From Psychrosphaera sp. F3M07 (GTDB lineage: Bacteria > Pseudomonadota > Gammaproteobacteria > Enterobacterales > Alteromonadaceae), in contig NZ_JAHKPJ010000004.1 in NCBI RefSeq assembly GCF_018860345.1, forward strand, positions 112,536-176,535: a DNA stretch of 64,000 nt. Reading direction: 5' to 3'. Both the position numbers and the translations under genes were made by a program. The notes beneath the pieces were generated by a model. That model had not been told where the DNA came from. It ran no database searches and was given only the letters and a program-made list of their open reading frames with translations. Of the stretch, positions 10,657-21,537 are shown piece by piece; within the stretch, counting starts at the first letter, position 1; every line of letters begins with the position of its first letter.

Positions 10657-12882
10657 TTAGATTCGTTTAACTTCTATCATTTCATCTAACTGACTGAGTT
10701 TGCTTACCACGCGGTTAAATGCCCCTACGTTATAGACTTCTAATTTAAGTCCCATAGTCGCAATCTGTTTCTGTACGTCAGACTCTGTGGTCATACCCAG
10801 TACATTGATTTTTTCATTTGCAAGTATGCTAGTGACGTCTCGTATTAAGCCACTGCGGTCATTTGCAATAATACGCAACTGTGAAATGTAACCACCGGAA
10901 TACTCTTCTTCCCAACTGGCTTCTATGAAGCGCTCTGGGTGTTCATTCATGACAATTTTAAATTGTTCACAATCTTCTCTGTGGATAACGACGCCGCGCC
11001 CTTGAGTAATATAGCCAGCGATTTCATCACCAGGAATTGGATTACAACAGCCAGCTAGTTGGTTCATTAGATTACCAACACCTTGGAGTACAATGCCGTT
11101 TTGAAACTTCTTCTGTTTTCTCGGTTTTTGAATTAAACGAGGGTCAATTTCAGGTGGTTGTTCATTTCTTAACTTGGACTGGATGTAATTAACGACTTGA
11201 TTTAAACGAACATCACCGCCACCAATTGAAGCTAATAAGTCGTCTAACGTCACCATGTTAAAGCGGTCTTTAGCTTGTTCCGCTTCTGACCAAGGTATAT
11301 TTAAACGAGACAATTCTTGTTCTAAAAGTTGCTTACCTTCGGTTTGGTTTTTATCTTTATCTTGCTGTTTAAACCAAGTGTGAACTTTAGCTCGCGCTCT
11401 GGAAGAGTGGATGTAATCAAGGTTAGGATTCAGCCAGTCGCGTTTTGGATTGGATTCTTTACCTGTAATGATCTCAATCTGATCACCCGTTTTAAGTTGG
11501 TAAGTAAAAGGCACAATGCGGTTAAACACTTTTGCACCAATACATCTATGTCCCACATTAGTATGGATATGATAAGCAAAATCCAACGGGGTAGACCCAT
11601 TCGGTAAATCAATAACATCACCTTGTGGCGTAAACACATAGACGCGGTCTTCGACAACTTGGTTTCTTAGCTCTTCAGCGAAATCACCGGAGTCTGCCAT
11701 TTCTTCTTGCCATTGAAGTAGTTTTCTTAACCAAGCAATCTTGTCTTCATAGCTAGAGCCTTTACCAGACTTAGTTGGTAAGGCGCCTTCTTTATATTGC
11801 CAGTGAGCCGCAACACCTAACTCAGCGTCGTCATGCATTTCTTCTGTTCTGATTTGAATCTCAATCGGTTTACCTTCCGGACCTATTACGACAGTGTGAA
11901 TCGATTGGTAACCGTTTGGTTTAGGCGTGGCAACATAATCGTCAAACTCAGACGGTATATGGCGCCAGCTAGTATGAATGATGCCTAAACATGAGTAACA
12001 ATCCTGGATTTTATCAGCAACAACACGTACTGCTCTAATGTCGAATAACTGGCTGAACTCATACCCTTTTTTCTGCATTTTTTTCCAAATGCTGTAGATA
12101 TGTTTTGGTCTACCGTAAACTTGAGACTTTATGTTAGCGCCAGCTAAGCGTTCACCAAGTAACTCGACAAAGTCTTCTAGATACTGTTGTCGTTCAGTAC
12201 GTTTTTCTTCAAGGTTAGATGCGATATTTTTATAAATATCAGGCTGTAAATAGCGAAAAGCATAGTCTTCTAGCTCCCACTTTAATTGACCTATACCTAA
12301 TCGATTAGCTAACGGAGCATAAATGGTTTGGGTTTCTTTGGCGGCAAGGACTCGAGTCTCTTCGTCGCTTTTTTTGATTTCACGTAAAAAGACCACTTGC
12401 TGCGCAAGTTTAATAACAACCGCGCGTACATCTTCAATCATTGCGGTTAACATACGGCGTATATTTTCACCTTGCTCAGGCGAATATTTTACTCGAGCTG
12501 ACAACAAGCCCATGCTGGCCATTTTGGTGACACCGTTTAACAAATTAATGATATTACGGCCAAATTTCTTTTTGAGTTTTTCTCTAACTTTGGTGTCGGA
12601 TGCCTGATGTTCAAAATAGGGATATAACAATGCAGTTATTAAACTGTCATCGTCCATATGAAGTTCAAGTAATATCTCAACAATTAGTAGACCTTGGCGG
12701 GTGTAATCGGCATCAACCGGTGAAAGTAACTCAGCTTGTTTGGGTTGCTTTTGTAACCACTGAACGGCGTCGTCAATTACTTGAACAGTATGTTCTGCTA
12801 GACCAGCAGACATTAGCCACTGTTTGGTATCTTTACTTTCTAGAACGTCTTCTAAGTGATGCGTGCGAGTTACCGAAACCAC
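10657..12882 (-). CDS. relA: GTP pyrophosphokinase RelA
   Basis: Ribosome-associated (p)ppGpp synthetase of the stringent response, 741 residues (744 in E. coli). Domain order is a pseudo-hydrolase domain (about 25-200) in which the HD pair is lost, as normal for RelA; the synthetase domain with YGRPKHIYSIWKKM and RAVRVVADKIQDCY; a TGS domain beginning VYVFTPQGDVIDLP; a zinc-finger stretch with CCNPIPGD; and a C-terminal ACT domain. It forms a transcription unit with rlmD upstream and mazG downstream. Nothing is truncated. Confidence 0.96.
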   Translation of the reverse strand: MVSVTRTHHLEDVLESKDTKQWLMSAGLAEHTVQVIDDAVQWLQKQPKQAELLSPVDADYTRQGLLIVEILLELHMDDDSLITALLYPYFEHQASDTKVREKLKKKFGRNIINLLNGVTKMASMGLLSARVKYSPEQGENIRRMLTAMIEDVRAVVIKLAQQVVFLREIKKSDEETRVLAAKETQTIYAPLANRLGIGQLKWELEDYAFRYLQPDIYKNIASNLEEKRTERQQYLEDFVELLGERLAGANIKSQVYGRPKHIYSIWKKMQKKGYEFSQLFDIRAVRVVADKIQDCYSCLGIIHTSWRHIPSEFDDYVATPKPNGYQSIHTVVIGPEGKPIEIQIRTEEMHDDAELGVAAHWQYKEGALPTKSGKGSSYEDKIAWLRKLLQWQEEMADSGDFAEELRNQVVEDRVYVFTPQGDVIDLPNGSTPLDFAYHIHTNVGHRCIGAKVFNRIVPFTYQLKTGDQIEIITGKESNPKRDWLNPNLDYIHSSRARAKVHTWFKQQDKDKNQTEGKQLLEQELSRLNIPWSEAEQAKDRFNMVTLDDLLASIGGGDVRLNQVVNYIQSKLRNEQPPEIDPRLIQKPRKQKKFQNGIVLQGVGNLMNQLAGCCNPIPGDEIAGYITQGRGVVIHREDCEQFKIVMNEHPERFIEASWEEEYSGGYISQLRIIANDRSGLIRDVTSILANEKINVLGMTTESDVQKQIATMGLKLEVYNVGAFNRVVSKLSQLDEMIEVKRI

Positions 12883-12893
12883 AGGTTATCCTT

Positions 12894-14258
12894 TTATTTT
12901 TCTAACAAAGCCATCGCTTCAATATGAGCAGTATGAGGAAACATATTCAATAATCCAAGTTTCGACAATTTATACCCGCTTTGTTGTAATTCTTTAATAT
13001 CTCTGACCATAGTGGATGGATTACAAGATACATATAATATTGTATTTGGTGCCAACAGTGGGATTTTTTTGACAACATCATAGGCGCCATCACGAGCCGG
13101 ATCTAATAATAACTTGTCTATAGGTTTTAACCACTGTGGTTTATATTTTAATTGTAATTTAGATAAATCGGCTTGATGAGCAGAGATGTTATCTATCTGA
13201 TTTAATTCTGCATTTTGTTTTATGCGTAACACCATATTGTTTACGCCTTCAACGGCAAATACTTGTTTAGATTTAAGCGCTAAGGGCAATGTGAAATTGC
13301 CTATGCCACTAAATAAATCTAACACAACTTCCTCTTTTGTTGGTGCTAACCAATCAATTGCCTGCGAGACCATCTGCTGATTTACATCGGCATTTACTTG
13401 AATGAAATTTTCTGGTGAAAATTGGAATCGACAATTTTCAATTACATATTCAAGCTCTGTACCAGTTGTATTATTTAATAATGATATTTGCTCAAACTTA
13501 TGGTCTTCATGTTCCAAAATCAAGTTTATATTTTGAGCTTGTGCATATAGGTTTAGTATTTCTTTGTCTTTACTATTCAGTGGGTTAACAACTCGAAAAA
13601 TAACAGTATCGCAATTGTCTAATGCATAAAGTTGTATGTGCGTTATTGATTTACGGCTGGTTAAACTTTGTATTGTCGTTTTTAACGATGGCAGTAAATT
13701 GGTTAAACTTTGAACCAAAATAGGGCACTGCTCAACATCAACAATTTGTTTAGACTTTGCTTGTCTAAAGCCTAAACGTAATGATGTGTCCGAATCAAAC
13801 CAGATAGATAAACGAGCTGTACGACGATAGTGCCAGTCGGGACCCGTTATTGCTGGTTGCCATGGAATATCGGTTAACCCTAATTGTTTTTGGAATAGGG
13901 AGTTTAACGCGGATTGTTTTGCTGCGGTTTGATGAGCTGGTTCCATATATTGAATTTGGCAACCACCACAAACATCGAAATGTACACATTTAGGTTCTAC
14001 ACGTTTATCACTGGCTTCAAGTACTTCTAACGTCTCACCTTTAATGATTTTTTCGTTATAGGTAATAGGACGAACTTTTACAACTTCATCAACTAATGCG
14101 CCGATAACAAAAGCGATACGACCAGTTTCAGTTCGAATGATCCCTTTCCCTTCGGGGTCGTAACTCTGCACTTTTGCAACGAAGTCGGGCAATTGTTTGG
14201 CAAGAGATTTATGTTTTCTGTTTTTGCCTGATTTACTTGGGTTGAATATTTTTGCCAT
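12894..14258 (-). CDS. rlmD: 23S rRNA (uracil-1939-C5) methyltransferase RlmD
   Basis: SAM-dependent enzyme making m5U1939 in 23S rRNA; 454 residues against 433 in E. coli. A TRAM RNA-binding domain is at about 25-85, then the iron-sulfur cysteines CVHFDVCGGC around 91-101 with a further CPIL cysteine, the SAM motif LDLFSGIGNFTLPLA, and the catalytic cysteine in YVSCNPSTMVRD. The gene lies 11 bases before relA, the usual rlmD-relA-mazG order, and is divergent from barA. The lysine-rich N-terminal extension is common in this order. Confidence 0.95.
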   Translation of the reverse strand: MAKIFNPSKSGKNRKHKSLAKQLPDFVAKVQSYDPEGKGIIRTETGRIAFVIGALVDEVVKVRPITYNEKIIKGETLEVLEASDKRVEPKCVHFDVCGGCQIQYMEPAHQTAAKQSALNSLFQKQLGLTDIPWQPAITGPDWHYRRTARLSIWFDSDTSLRLGFRQAKSKQIVDVEQCPILVQSLTNLLPSLKTTIQSLTSRKSITHIQLYALDNCDTVIFRVVNPLNSKDKEILNLYAQAQNINLILEHEDHKFEQISLLNNTTGTELEYVIENCRFQFSPENFIQVNADVNQQMVSQAIDWLAPTKEEVVLDLFSGIGNFTLPLALKSKQVFAVEGVNNMVLRIKQNAELNQIDNISAHQADLSKLQLKYKPQWLKPIDKLLLDPARDGAYDVVKKIPLLAPNTILYVSCNPSTMVRDIKELQQSGYKLSKLGLLNMFPHTAHIEAMALLEK

Positions 14259-14391
14259 GCGAGCGGTTGCCTGTCCTTTAAATCGTGATGAAATCGTTAA
14301 ATATGAAATTCAGAAGCTGGAATCTTGTTAGTTTAACAAGTTTAGGATAAGTTAATCTCCCTAATTTATATAAATTATTCTCGTATTATTA

Positions 14392-17187
14392 ATGAAAGAA
14401 CTGCTTTCTTTACGTCAACGCGCGTTGATGATCACCATATTACCTACAATATTGATCGGTCTTTTATTAGGGGGTTACTTAACTTATAAAAGATACACAG
14501 AGCTGGATGACAACTTAATCCAACGTGGTATCTACCTTTCAGAGCCATTAAGTATTTTGAGTGCGGATGCAATATTAAACAGTAATCAAAAAAGGTTAGA
14601 AGAAACCCTGAACATGGCACATAGAAAAGCCAGTCCAATCGTACAGTCTATTTCGGTATTTTTACCTAACCATCAATTGTTTGTTTCTTCGAATATGCAT
14701 GAAGATTTTTCTAAAGTCCGTCTAAAACCGGGGCGTTTACTATCTGAAAATACCCAAGTCGAAATGACCGACGATAAAATTTACATTCGCAGCCCAATAT
14801 ACAGTGCAGAATTAGAAGTAAACGACTCGTTTATTTTCATCACCAAAAATGGCAAGACATTATTTGGTTATTTAGTTGTTGAATTAAGCCGAGATCAAGC
14901 ACGCCTAGAGCAACAATCTTCAGTCTTCACTTTAATCCTTATTTTATTGCTCGTGATTATTTCTACCACAGTGTTTTCGTTCTTTTTTATTAAAGATATC
15001 ACCTCATCTATTAACGAACTTAACAAAGCGGTTAAATCCATTGCCGATGGTGATTATAAATATCGTGTGAATAATAATATGGTTGGGGAATTAGAATCCT
15101 TAAGGCTGAGCGTTAACTCTGTTGCCAAAGCCATGTATGTAGTGACCGAACAAGCAGAACATAATATCAGTGAACATACTCAAGAATTACAGCAAACCGT
15201 GGAGCAGTTGGAAGTACAGAATATTGAACTTAATATTGCCAAACGGGACGCGTTAAATGCTAACGATGTGAAGTCTCAATTCTTAGCAAATATGAGTCAC
15301 GAGTTAAGAACCCCGTTAAATGGAGTATTAGGTTTTACTCGCCAATTAAAGAAAACCCAGCTTAATAATAACCAGCGAGATTTCCTCGACACAATCGACT
15401 CGTCGGCGAATAACTTATTACAGATCATTAACGACATTTTAGACTTCTCTAAACTGGACGCTGGAAAAATGGAACTCGAGTCAATTCCATTCGCGCTTCG
15501 CGATACGGTTAATGAAGTTATGACCTTATTAGCGCCAAGTATATTTGATAAGAGTCTGGATATTCATATTAATATCGACACCCGTGTTCCGGATGAATTA
15601 CAGGGTGATCCTGTTCGGTTAAAACAAATAATCATTAACTTGGTCGGTAACTCTATCAAGTTTACCCGTGACGGTTATATCCGATTGGATGTTAAATATT
15701 TAGGAAGTCACGAATACGGACATCACATTAAGTTTATTGTGTCAGATACGGGCATTGGTATTGAAGAAAAGGTCAAAGATAAATTATTTGCGGCTTTCGG
15801 ACAGGCGGACAATTCCACCACTCGAAAATATGGCGGTACAGGATTAGGCCTGATCATTTGTAAAAAAATAGTCGAAAGCATGAAAGGCAGTATTCACTTT
15901 AATAGTGAGTTAAATAAAGGCTCTGAGTTCTTTTTTGATATGTATATCAAAGAAAATAACACTGCCATTGGACAACAATTACCTTTAAAAGAAATTGAAA
16001 ATAAAAAAATACTGTATTTCGACTCGTGCCCTCAAGCGTTCAACGATATCAACCAACTACTTAATGATGACACTGAACTAGTTGTCACAAGTTGTGATCA
16101 AGACTCAGCCTATTTAGAAGCCTTACAAAAAGACAAATTTGATATTGTGTTGATAGGCAGAAAAATATCGCCCAGCACAGTAAGTGAACTAAAAAAATAC
16201 ATCACAGTGGCAACACAATATTGTTCACATGTTTACACCATCATCAATAGTATTTCACCGAACTTAAAAGAAGCGATTATTGGATCTGGAGCGAGAGCTT
16301 GTTTTAGTATGCCTGTGAATCATAGGAAGTTGATAACTACGTTTGCTGAACCTTATATAAAAGATATTAATCAGCAACAAGCGTTAACCACAATGTTTGG
16401 TGGAATGAAGGTTCTCGCGGTTGATGATACGCCCGCTAATCTTAAACTACTAACAACTTTGTTGGATGAAATGGGTATGGTAGTTGATGTAGCACATGAT
16501 GGCGTTGCTGCGTTACATCAGGCACAAAAGCATATTTACGATGTTATTTTTATGGATATACAAATGCCGATTATGGATGGTATTACGGCATGTCAAAAAA
16601 TTAAAGAGTCGTCGTTAAATGAGAGCACGGCTATTATTTCCGTAACAGCTCACGCAGGACAAGATGAACAAAAAAGAATGTTAGAAGTTGGTTTTACTGG
16701 CTATTTAGCCAAACCGATAGATGAAGAAATGTTAACTCAAGTTATATTAGATGCATGTCCAGGTTGTCAGCTACAAATAAGGCAGCCAACTGCTGTGCCC
16801 GTTATTGCAACTCAACCGGACGAATCACTACCTGCTTTTGCACATTACCATCATGTTGATTGGTCATTAGCCTTAACCCGTGCTGCGGGCAAAAAAGAAC
16901 TCGCAATAGAAATGTTTGTTATGTTAGTTAAAGGGTTACCGGAATTAGCCCAATCGTTAAAACAAAGTTATGGGGATGAGGATCTGGAAACATTGTTAGG
17001 GGTTATACACAAGTTTCATGGCGCGTGTTGTTACACTGGGGTACCTAAACTAAAGCAATTAGCCGAACTTATTGAAACTGGATTAAAGAATGAAAAAAAT
17101 ATAGCCGCGGTTGACCCTGAATTGTTAGAACTGATTGATGAGATTGATCATATTATTAATGAAGCAAATAATTGGGATTTGAATTAA
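14392..17187 (+). CDS. barA: hybrid sensor histidine kinase BarA
   Basis: Inner-membrane tripartite sensor kinase of the BarA-UvrY/GacA system that controls the Csr small RNAs. It has 931 residues (918 in E. coli). Membrane segments at about 12-30 and 178-200 flank a periplasmic sensor; then come a HAMP domain, HisKA with phosphoacceptor H303 in SHELRTPLNG, a HATPase with GGTGLGL, a degenerate receiver-like region (about 535-660), a true receiver with phosphoacceptor D722 in FMDIQMP, and a C-terminal Hpt domain with H876 in KFHGACC. The phosphorelay residues are all present. It is divergent from rlmD, the familiar arrangement, and converges on the DciA-like gene with a 4-base overlap. Confidence 0.95.
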   Translation: MKELLSLRQRALMITILPTILIGLLLGGYLTYKRYTELDDNLIQRGIYLSEPLSILSADAILNSNQKRLEETLNMAHRKASPIVQSISVFLPNHQLFVSSNMHEDFSKVRLKPGRLLSENTQVEMTDDKIYIRSPIYSAELEVNDSFIFITKNGKTLFGYLVVELSRDQARLEQQSSVFTLILILLLVIISTTVFSFFFIKDITSSINELNKAVKSIADGDYKYRVNNNMVGELESLRLSVNSVAKAMYVVTEQAEHNISEHTQELQQTVEQLEVQNIELNIAKRDALNANDVKSQFLANMSHELRTPLNGVLGFTRQLKKTQLNNNQRDFLDTIDSSANNLLQIINDILDFSKLDAGKMELESIPFALRDTVNEVMTLLAPSIFDKSLDIHINIDTRVPDELQGDPVRLKQIIINLVGNSIKFTRDGYIRLDVKYLGSHEYGHHIKFIVSDTGIGIEEKVKDKLFAAFGQADNSTTRKYGGTGLGLIICKKIVESMKGSIHFNSELNKGSEFFFDMYIKENNTAIGQQLPLKEIENKKILYFDSCPQAFNDINQLLNDDTELVVTSCDQDSAYLEALQKDKFDIVLIGRKISPSTVSELKKYITVATQYCSHVYTIINSISPNLKEAIIGSGARACFSMPVNHRKLITTFAEPYIKDINQQQALTTMFGGMKVLAVDDTPANLKLLTTLLDEMGMVVDVAHDGVAALHQAQKHIYDVIFMDIQMPIMDGITACQKIKESSLNESTAIISVTAHAGQDEQKRMLEVGFTGYLAKPIDEEMLTQVILDACPGCQLQIRQPTAVPVIATQPDESLPAFAHYHHVDWSLALTRAAGKKELAIEMFVMLVKGLPELAQSLKQSYGDEDLETLLGVIHKFHGACCYTGVPKLKQLAELIETGLKNEKNIAAVDPELLELIDEIDHIINEANNWDLN

Positions 17188-17672
17188 TCACTCTCTTTGT
17201 TCGATTTATTAAGTCGGCTCAATTTCATAAACTGTTCTTTTAATGGTCCTTTGCTAGACTGAGCTATAGATTCAAACATTTTTGCAACATCATCTGGAAT
17301 TGTTCGAGTACTTTTTTTTATAATAGTAGGGGCTTCTGCTTTTGCTCGTTTTGATTGTAAGGCGGCTGAATGAGGACTTACTTTCATTTCAACAGTGACT
17401 AACGCAGGATCGAGCTGTTTCCGAAAGGAAGACAAAACCTGTGATTGGTACATTTTAAAGCCAGTGGCAATGCCTGCAGAAGTGGTTTCTAAATAGACAA
17501 TTGAGTTTTTATAGTTGCTTACTACGATGTTTTGAGCGATATTAGCACCTAATATTTCTGATAATAGTTGGTGAATTAATCTAAATTTACTGGTTTTTTG
17601 ACGATATAAAGATAGATTGTTTGTTTCTTTATCAGAACTGATTAGTTCATTTAACGATTTTGGTGTCTTCAC
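17184..17672 (-). CDS. DUF721/DciA-family protein
   Basis: A 162-residue protein of the DUF721 family, whose characterised members (DciA) are ancestral loaders of the replicative helicase DnaB. The conserved region is about residues 30-110, with the LLSEILGANIAQNIVVSNYKNSIVYLETTSAG segment; the C-terminal third is basic and probably disordered. In related genomes this gene stands next to secA and an M23 peptidase, as here. It is divergent from the peptidase gene by 30 bases and overlaps the barA stop by 4 bases. Family membership is fairly clear; the helicase-loading role is inferred. Confidence 0.8.
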   Translation of the reverse strand: MKTPKSLNELISSDKETNNLSLYRQKTSKFRLIHQLLSEILGANIAQNIVVSNYKNSIVYLETTSAGIATGFKMYQSQVLSSFRKQLDPALVTVEMKVSPHSAALQSKRAKAEAPTIIKKSTRTIPDDVAKMFESIAQSSKGPLKEQFMKLSRLNKSNKESD

Positions 17673-17702
17673 TTATATGTCCGTGAAATTAGGTAGTAGT
17701 GA

Positions 17703-18626
17703 ATGAGTTTAACACTTATTTATAGAGGAAAGAATGTAAGCTTTAAAATGAGAATGTTAAAGGCTCAATGGCTTTCTATTGCTGCTATTTTAATATTACT
17801 CACTGTCTGGCTTATACGTGGTGCAATCGGTCAAACCGACGATACCAATCACGTGCGCGAACAACTAAGTGTTGCCCAAAAAGAATACAGTGATGAAAAA
17901 GAACTGCTCATTCGACTAAAAAATCAAACACAACATCAATTAAGTGCTTTAACATTAAAACTTGGCGAAATTAAAGGCCAAGTTAATAGGTTAGATGCAT
18001 TTGCTTCTCGTTTAGCTCAACAATCTGAAATACCTGATGATGAATTCAATTTTGATACATTAGCTGCCACTGGAGGTCCTACGACATCAAGTGCTGAAGA
18101 TGTAAGTGCAAATGCCGAAAACTTATTCAGTGAGATGGATGAAATGTTAGTTAAGTTAGATGGCCAAGAAAGAAAAATGGCAGTACTTGAATCTATCCTT
18201 ATGAATACCCATATAGAAGAAGAGATATTTATATCTGGTCGACCAATTCAAAGTGGTTGGTTATCGTCTTATTTTGGCGTAAGAAAAGACCCGTTCACTG
18301 GGATGCCTGCCACTCATAAAGGTTTGGATTTTGCTGGTGAAGATGGTGCGGGTGTAATTGCGACAGGATCTGGTGTTGTTACTTGGGCAGACAGTCGATT
18401 TGGGTATGGAAATTTAGTGGAAGTTGATCATGGTGATGGCATTATCACTCGATACGGACACAATAAAGAGTTATTGGTAAACGTTGGTGATATAGTTACC
18501 AAAGGACAAAAAATTGGATTAATGGGCAGCACAGGTAGGTCTACAGGACCGCATGTCCATTATGAAGTATTAAAAGGTGGCAAGCAGATAGACCCATTAC
18601 CGTATGTCTATCGGAAAGCTAACTGA
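17703..18626 (+). CDS. M23 family peptidase with coiled coil
   Basis: A 307-residue membrane-anchored murein hydrolase-like protein. One N-terminal membrane helix (about 20-40) is followed by a coiled coil of about 50-105 and a C-terminal LytM/M23 domain from about 180. Zinc ligands are visible: HKGLDF and HVHYEVLKGG, so the peptidase appears active rather than an EnvC/NlpD-like activator. It immediately precedes secA, the position of secM in enterobacteria, but has no resemblance to SecM. Expected to act on periplasmic peptidoglycan. Confidence 0.88.
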   Translation: MSLTLIYRGKNVSFKMRMLKAQWLSIAAILILLTVWLIRGAIGQTDDTNHVREQLSVAQKEYSDEKELLIRLKNQTQHQLSALTLKLGEIKGQVNRLDAFASRLAQQSEIPDDEFNFDTLAATGGPTTSSAEDVSANAENLFSEMDEMLVKLDGQERKMAVLESILMNTHIEEEIFISGRPIQSGWLSSYFGVRKDPFTGMPATHKGLDFAGEDGAGVIATGSGVVTWADSRFGYGNLVEVDHGDGIITRYGHNKELLVNVGDIVTKGQKIGLMGSTGRSTGPHVHYEVLKGGKQIDPLPYVYRKAN

Positions 18627-18660
18627 CGATTAATTAGACCATATTTTAATCAACATGTAG

Positions 18661-18690
18661 CAATCGGCCCTTGGCCGATTGTTTATTTTT
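18661..18690 (+). terminator. hairpin between M23 peptidase and secA
   Basis: A 9-bp perfect stem (18661-18669 with 18673-18681) with a three-base CTT loop is followed by a T-rich tract. It can act as a terminator for the peptidase gene, with secA then needing its own promoter in the remaining 30 bases, or as an attenuator in the secA leader. The sequence does not decide between these. Confidence 0.65.
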
Positions 18691-18719
18691 AGAATAATTA
18701 AAAGTAAAAAGCTAAACAC

Positions 18720-21422
18720 ATGATCTCATCATTACTTACAAAGATGTTTGGTAGCAGAAACCAACGCACTCTTAAAAAATTAAACAAAATTGTATCTACA
18801 ATTAACGCCCTAGAACCTCAGTTTGAAAGTCTTACCGATGAAGAATTGAAAGCAAAAACTGCCGAATTTAAAGCGCGGTTAGAGCAAAATGAAACACTGG
18901 ATGATTTATTACCAGAAGCATTTGCAACTGTGCGTGAAGCCAGTAAACGTGTTTTTGGAATGCGTCATTTTGATATGCAGCTAGTTGGCGGCATGGTGTT
19001 AAACAATGGTTCTATTGCAGAAATGAGAACCGGTGAAGGTAAAACCTTAACCGCGACTTTGCCAGCATATTTAAATGCATTAACCGGAAACGGCGTTCAT
19101 GTTATTACCGTGAATGATTACTTAGCGAGTCGAGATTCTGAAGCTAACCGTCCATTATTTGAGTTTTTGGACATGAGTGTGGGTTGTAACATTCCTGGTA
19201 TGGCTCATGATGCCAAACAAGCCGCTTATAATGCCGATATTACTTACGGAACGAATAACGAATTTGGTTTCGATTATTTACGTGACAATATGGCGTTTGA
19301 AAGTGCAGAACGTGTTCAACGTAGCTTGCCTTTTGCTATTGTCGATGAAGTTGACTCCATCTTAATCGATGAAGCTCGTACACCATTGATCATTTCAGGC
19401 CCAGCTGAAGATAGCTCTGAGATGTACCTTAAGATCAACGAAATCGTTCCTTTACTTGAAAAACAAGAAAAAGAAGATGAAGAAGGCGTTGAAGGCGACG
19501 GTGATTTTACTGCCGATGAAAAATCTAAGCAGATTTATTTAACGGAACGTGGCCAAGTTCGAGTAGAAGAGATCTTGCTTGAACGTGGTGTAGTTGCCGA
19601 AGGTGAATCATTATACTCTGCGACAAATATTCCTTTATTACATAATGTTTATGCTGCATTACGTGCGCATATCATGTACCAAAAAGATGTTGATTATATA
19701 GTTCAAGACAATCAAATCGTGATCATTGATGAACATACTGGTCGTACAATGGAAGGACGTCGCTGGTCTGAAGGTTTACACCAAGCTGTTGAAGCTAAAG
19801 AAGGTGTGAAGATTCAGAATGAAAACCAAACATTGGCATCTATTACTTTCCAGAACTTTTTCCGTATGTACGACAAGTTATCGGGAATGACAGGTACTGC
19901 CGATACAGAAGCATTTGAATTCCAACAAATTTACGGACTAGATACGGTAGTTATTCCAACTAACCGTCCTATGGTACGTAATGACATGACAGATTTGGTT
20001 TATTTAACTCAGTTAGAAAAATACAAAGCCATCATAGAAGACATCAAAGATTGTCAAAAACGTGGTCAGCCAGTGTTAGTAGGTACCGCTTCGATTGAAT
20101 CTTCTGAATTGTTATCTACTTTATTGAAAAAAGAAAAGATAAAGCACAACGTACTTAATGCCAAACAACATGAAAAAGAAGCACAGATAATTGAAGATGC
20201 CGGTACTTCTGGAACCGTTACTATCGCAACTAATATGGCAGGTCGTGGTACCGATATCGTATTAGGTGGTAATTGGCAAGCAGAAGCGGCACGTTTGAAA
20301 AACCCAACAGAACAACAAATCGAACACATTAAATCTGAATGGCAAAAACGTCACGATGCCGTATTAGCCGCTGGTGGTTTACATATTATTGGTACCGAAC
20401 GTCATGAGTCTCGTCGTATAGATAACCAGTTACGTGGTCGTTCTGGTCGTCAAGGTGATGCAGGTAGTTCACGTTTTTATCTTTCTATGGAAGATACATT
20501 AATGCGTTTATTCGCATCAGAGCGTGTTACTAACATGATGCGTCGTTTAGGGATGGAAGAGGGCGAAGCTATTGAACATCCTTGGGTAAACAAAGCTATT
20601 GAAAACGCACAACGTAAAGTTGAAGCTCGTAACTTTGATATCCGTAAACAATTATTAGAATACGATGATGTTGCTAACGATCAACGTAAAGTTATTTACT
20701 CTCAACGCGACATGTTATTAGACGAAGGTGATATTGGTGAAGTTATCGCTGGTATTCGTCAAGATGTTGTAGCGTCAGTGTTAGACCAATATATTCCACG
20801 ACAATCTCTAGATGAAATGTGGGATCTTGAAGGCCTTGAAGAACGTCTGAAGAGTGATTTATCAGTAGATTTACCAATCCGTGTTTGGTTGGAAGAAGAT
20901 CAAAAACTGCATGAAGAAACGTTAAAACAACGCATCAGTGAAAGCATTGATGACATGTATAACGCAAAAGAAGCGTTAGTGGGCAAAGAGGTGTTACGTC
21001 ACTTCGAAAAAGCCATCATGTTACAAAGCTTAGATCAGTATTGGAAAGAGCATCTTGCGGCAATGGATCACTTACGTCAGGGCATTCATTTACGTGGTTA
21101 TGCTCAGAAAAATCCTAAACAAGAGTATAAACGTGAATCGTTTGAATTATTCTCAAGCATGTTGGAACAATTAAAAGCAGAAGTGACCAATGTCTTATGT
21201 CGCGTACAAGTACGTGCTGAAGAAGATGTGACTGCTGTTGAAGAGCAACGTCGTAAAGCCGACGCAGCTCCTAAAGAGTATCAACATGAAAGTGCAAATC
21301 AATTAGATGAGCCAGAAGACTCGAAATCAGTGATCAGAACGGAAGCGAAAGTAGGCCGTAATGATCCTTGTCCTTGTGGTTCTGGTAAAAAATATAAACA
21401 ATGTCACGGTAAATTAAGCTAA
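18720..21422 (+). CDS. secA: preprotein translocase ATPase SecA
   Basis: Motor ATPase that drives post-translational protein export through SecYEG. The 900 residues match the family (901 in E. coli). Landmarks: the nucleotide-binding motif [16 protein letters not shown] near 100-115, the DEAD-like [14 protein letters not shown], the second nucleotide-binding fold with GTDIVLGG, the helical scaffold, and the C-terminal SecB/zinc-binding tail with [14 protein letters not shown]. No secM or mutT-overlap is present; the neighbouring gene upstream is the M23 peptidase. Terminated by a strong hairpin. Confidence 0.97.
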   Translation: MISSLLTKMFGSRNQRTLKKLNKIVSTINALEPQFESLTDEELKAKTAEFKARLEQNETLDDLLPEAFATVREASKRVFGMRHFDMQLVGGMVLNNGSIAEMRTGEGKTLTATLPAYLNALTGNGVHVITVNDYLASRDSEANRPLFEFLDMSVGCNIPGMAHDAKQAAYNADITYGTNNEFGFDYLRDNMAFESAERVQRSLPFAIVDEVDSILIDEARTPLIISGPAEDSSEMYLKINEIVPLLEKQEKEDEEGVEGDGDFTADEKSKQIYLTERGQVRVEEILLERGVVAEGESLYSATNIPLLHNVYAALRAHIMYQKDVDYIVQDNQIVIIDEHTGRTMEGRRWSEGLHQAVEAKEGVKIQNENQTLASITFQNFFRMYDKLSGMTGTADTEAFEFQQIYGLDTVVIPTNRPMVRNDMTDLVYLTQLEKYKAIIEDIKDCQKRGQPVLVGTASIESSELLSTLLKKEKIKHNVLNAKQHEKEAQIIEDAGTSGTVTIATNMAGRGTDIVLGGNWQAEAARLKNPTEQQIEHIKSEWQKRHDAVLAAGGLHIIGTERHESRRIDNQLRGRSGRQGDAGSSRFYLSMEDTLMRLFASERVTNMMRRLGMEEGEAIEHPWVNKAIENAQRKVEARNFDIRKQLLEYDDVANDQRKVIYSQRDMLLDEGDIGEVIAGIRQDVVASVLDQYIPRQSLDEMWDLEGLEERLKSDLSVDLPIRVWLEEDQKLHEETLKQRISESIDDMYNAKEALVGKEVLRHFEKAIMLQSLDQYWKEHLAAMDHLRQGIHLRGYAQKNPKQEYKRESFELFSSMLEQLKAEVTNVLCRVQVRAEEDVTAVEEQRRKADAAPKEYQHESANQLDEPEDSKSVIRTEAKVGRNDPCPCGSGKKYKQCHGKLS

Positions 21423-21463
21423 ATAATTCCTACATTGGTTGCAACGGCAACATGAAACTAACA

Positions 21464-21495
21464 AAAAACGGCAGCCTGAGGCTGCCCTTTTTTTT
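21464..21495. terminator. terminator after secA
   Basis: A GC-rich 7-bp stem (21470-21476 with 21480-21486) and three-base loop, flanked by an A run and a long T run. It lies between convergent secA and the beta-barrel gene and may work in both directions. Confidence 0.9.
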
Positions 21496-21537
21496 ATATT
21501 TATACATTTTCGAGACGAATGTAATGGGAGTTAGCTA

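Noticed and set aside
11329-11607. Open frame on the plus strand inside relA
   Set aside because: Antisense to relA with no supporting site; a shadow frame.
18627-18719. A secM-like arrest peptide gene before secA
   Set aside because: The 93-base gap is too short and has no reading frame; only a hairpin is present.
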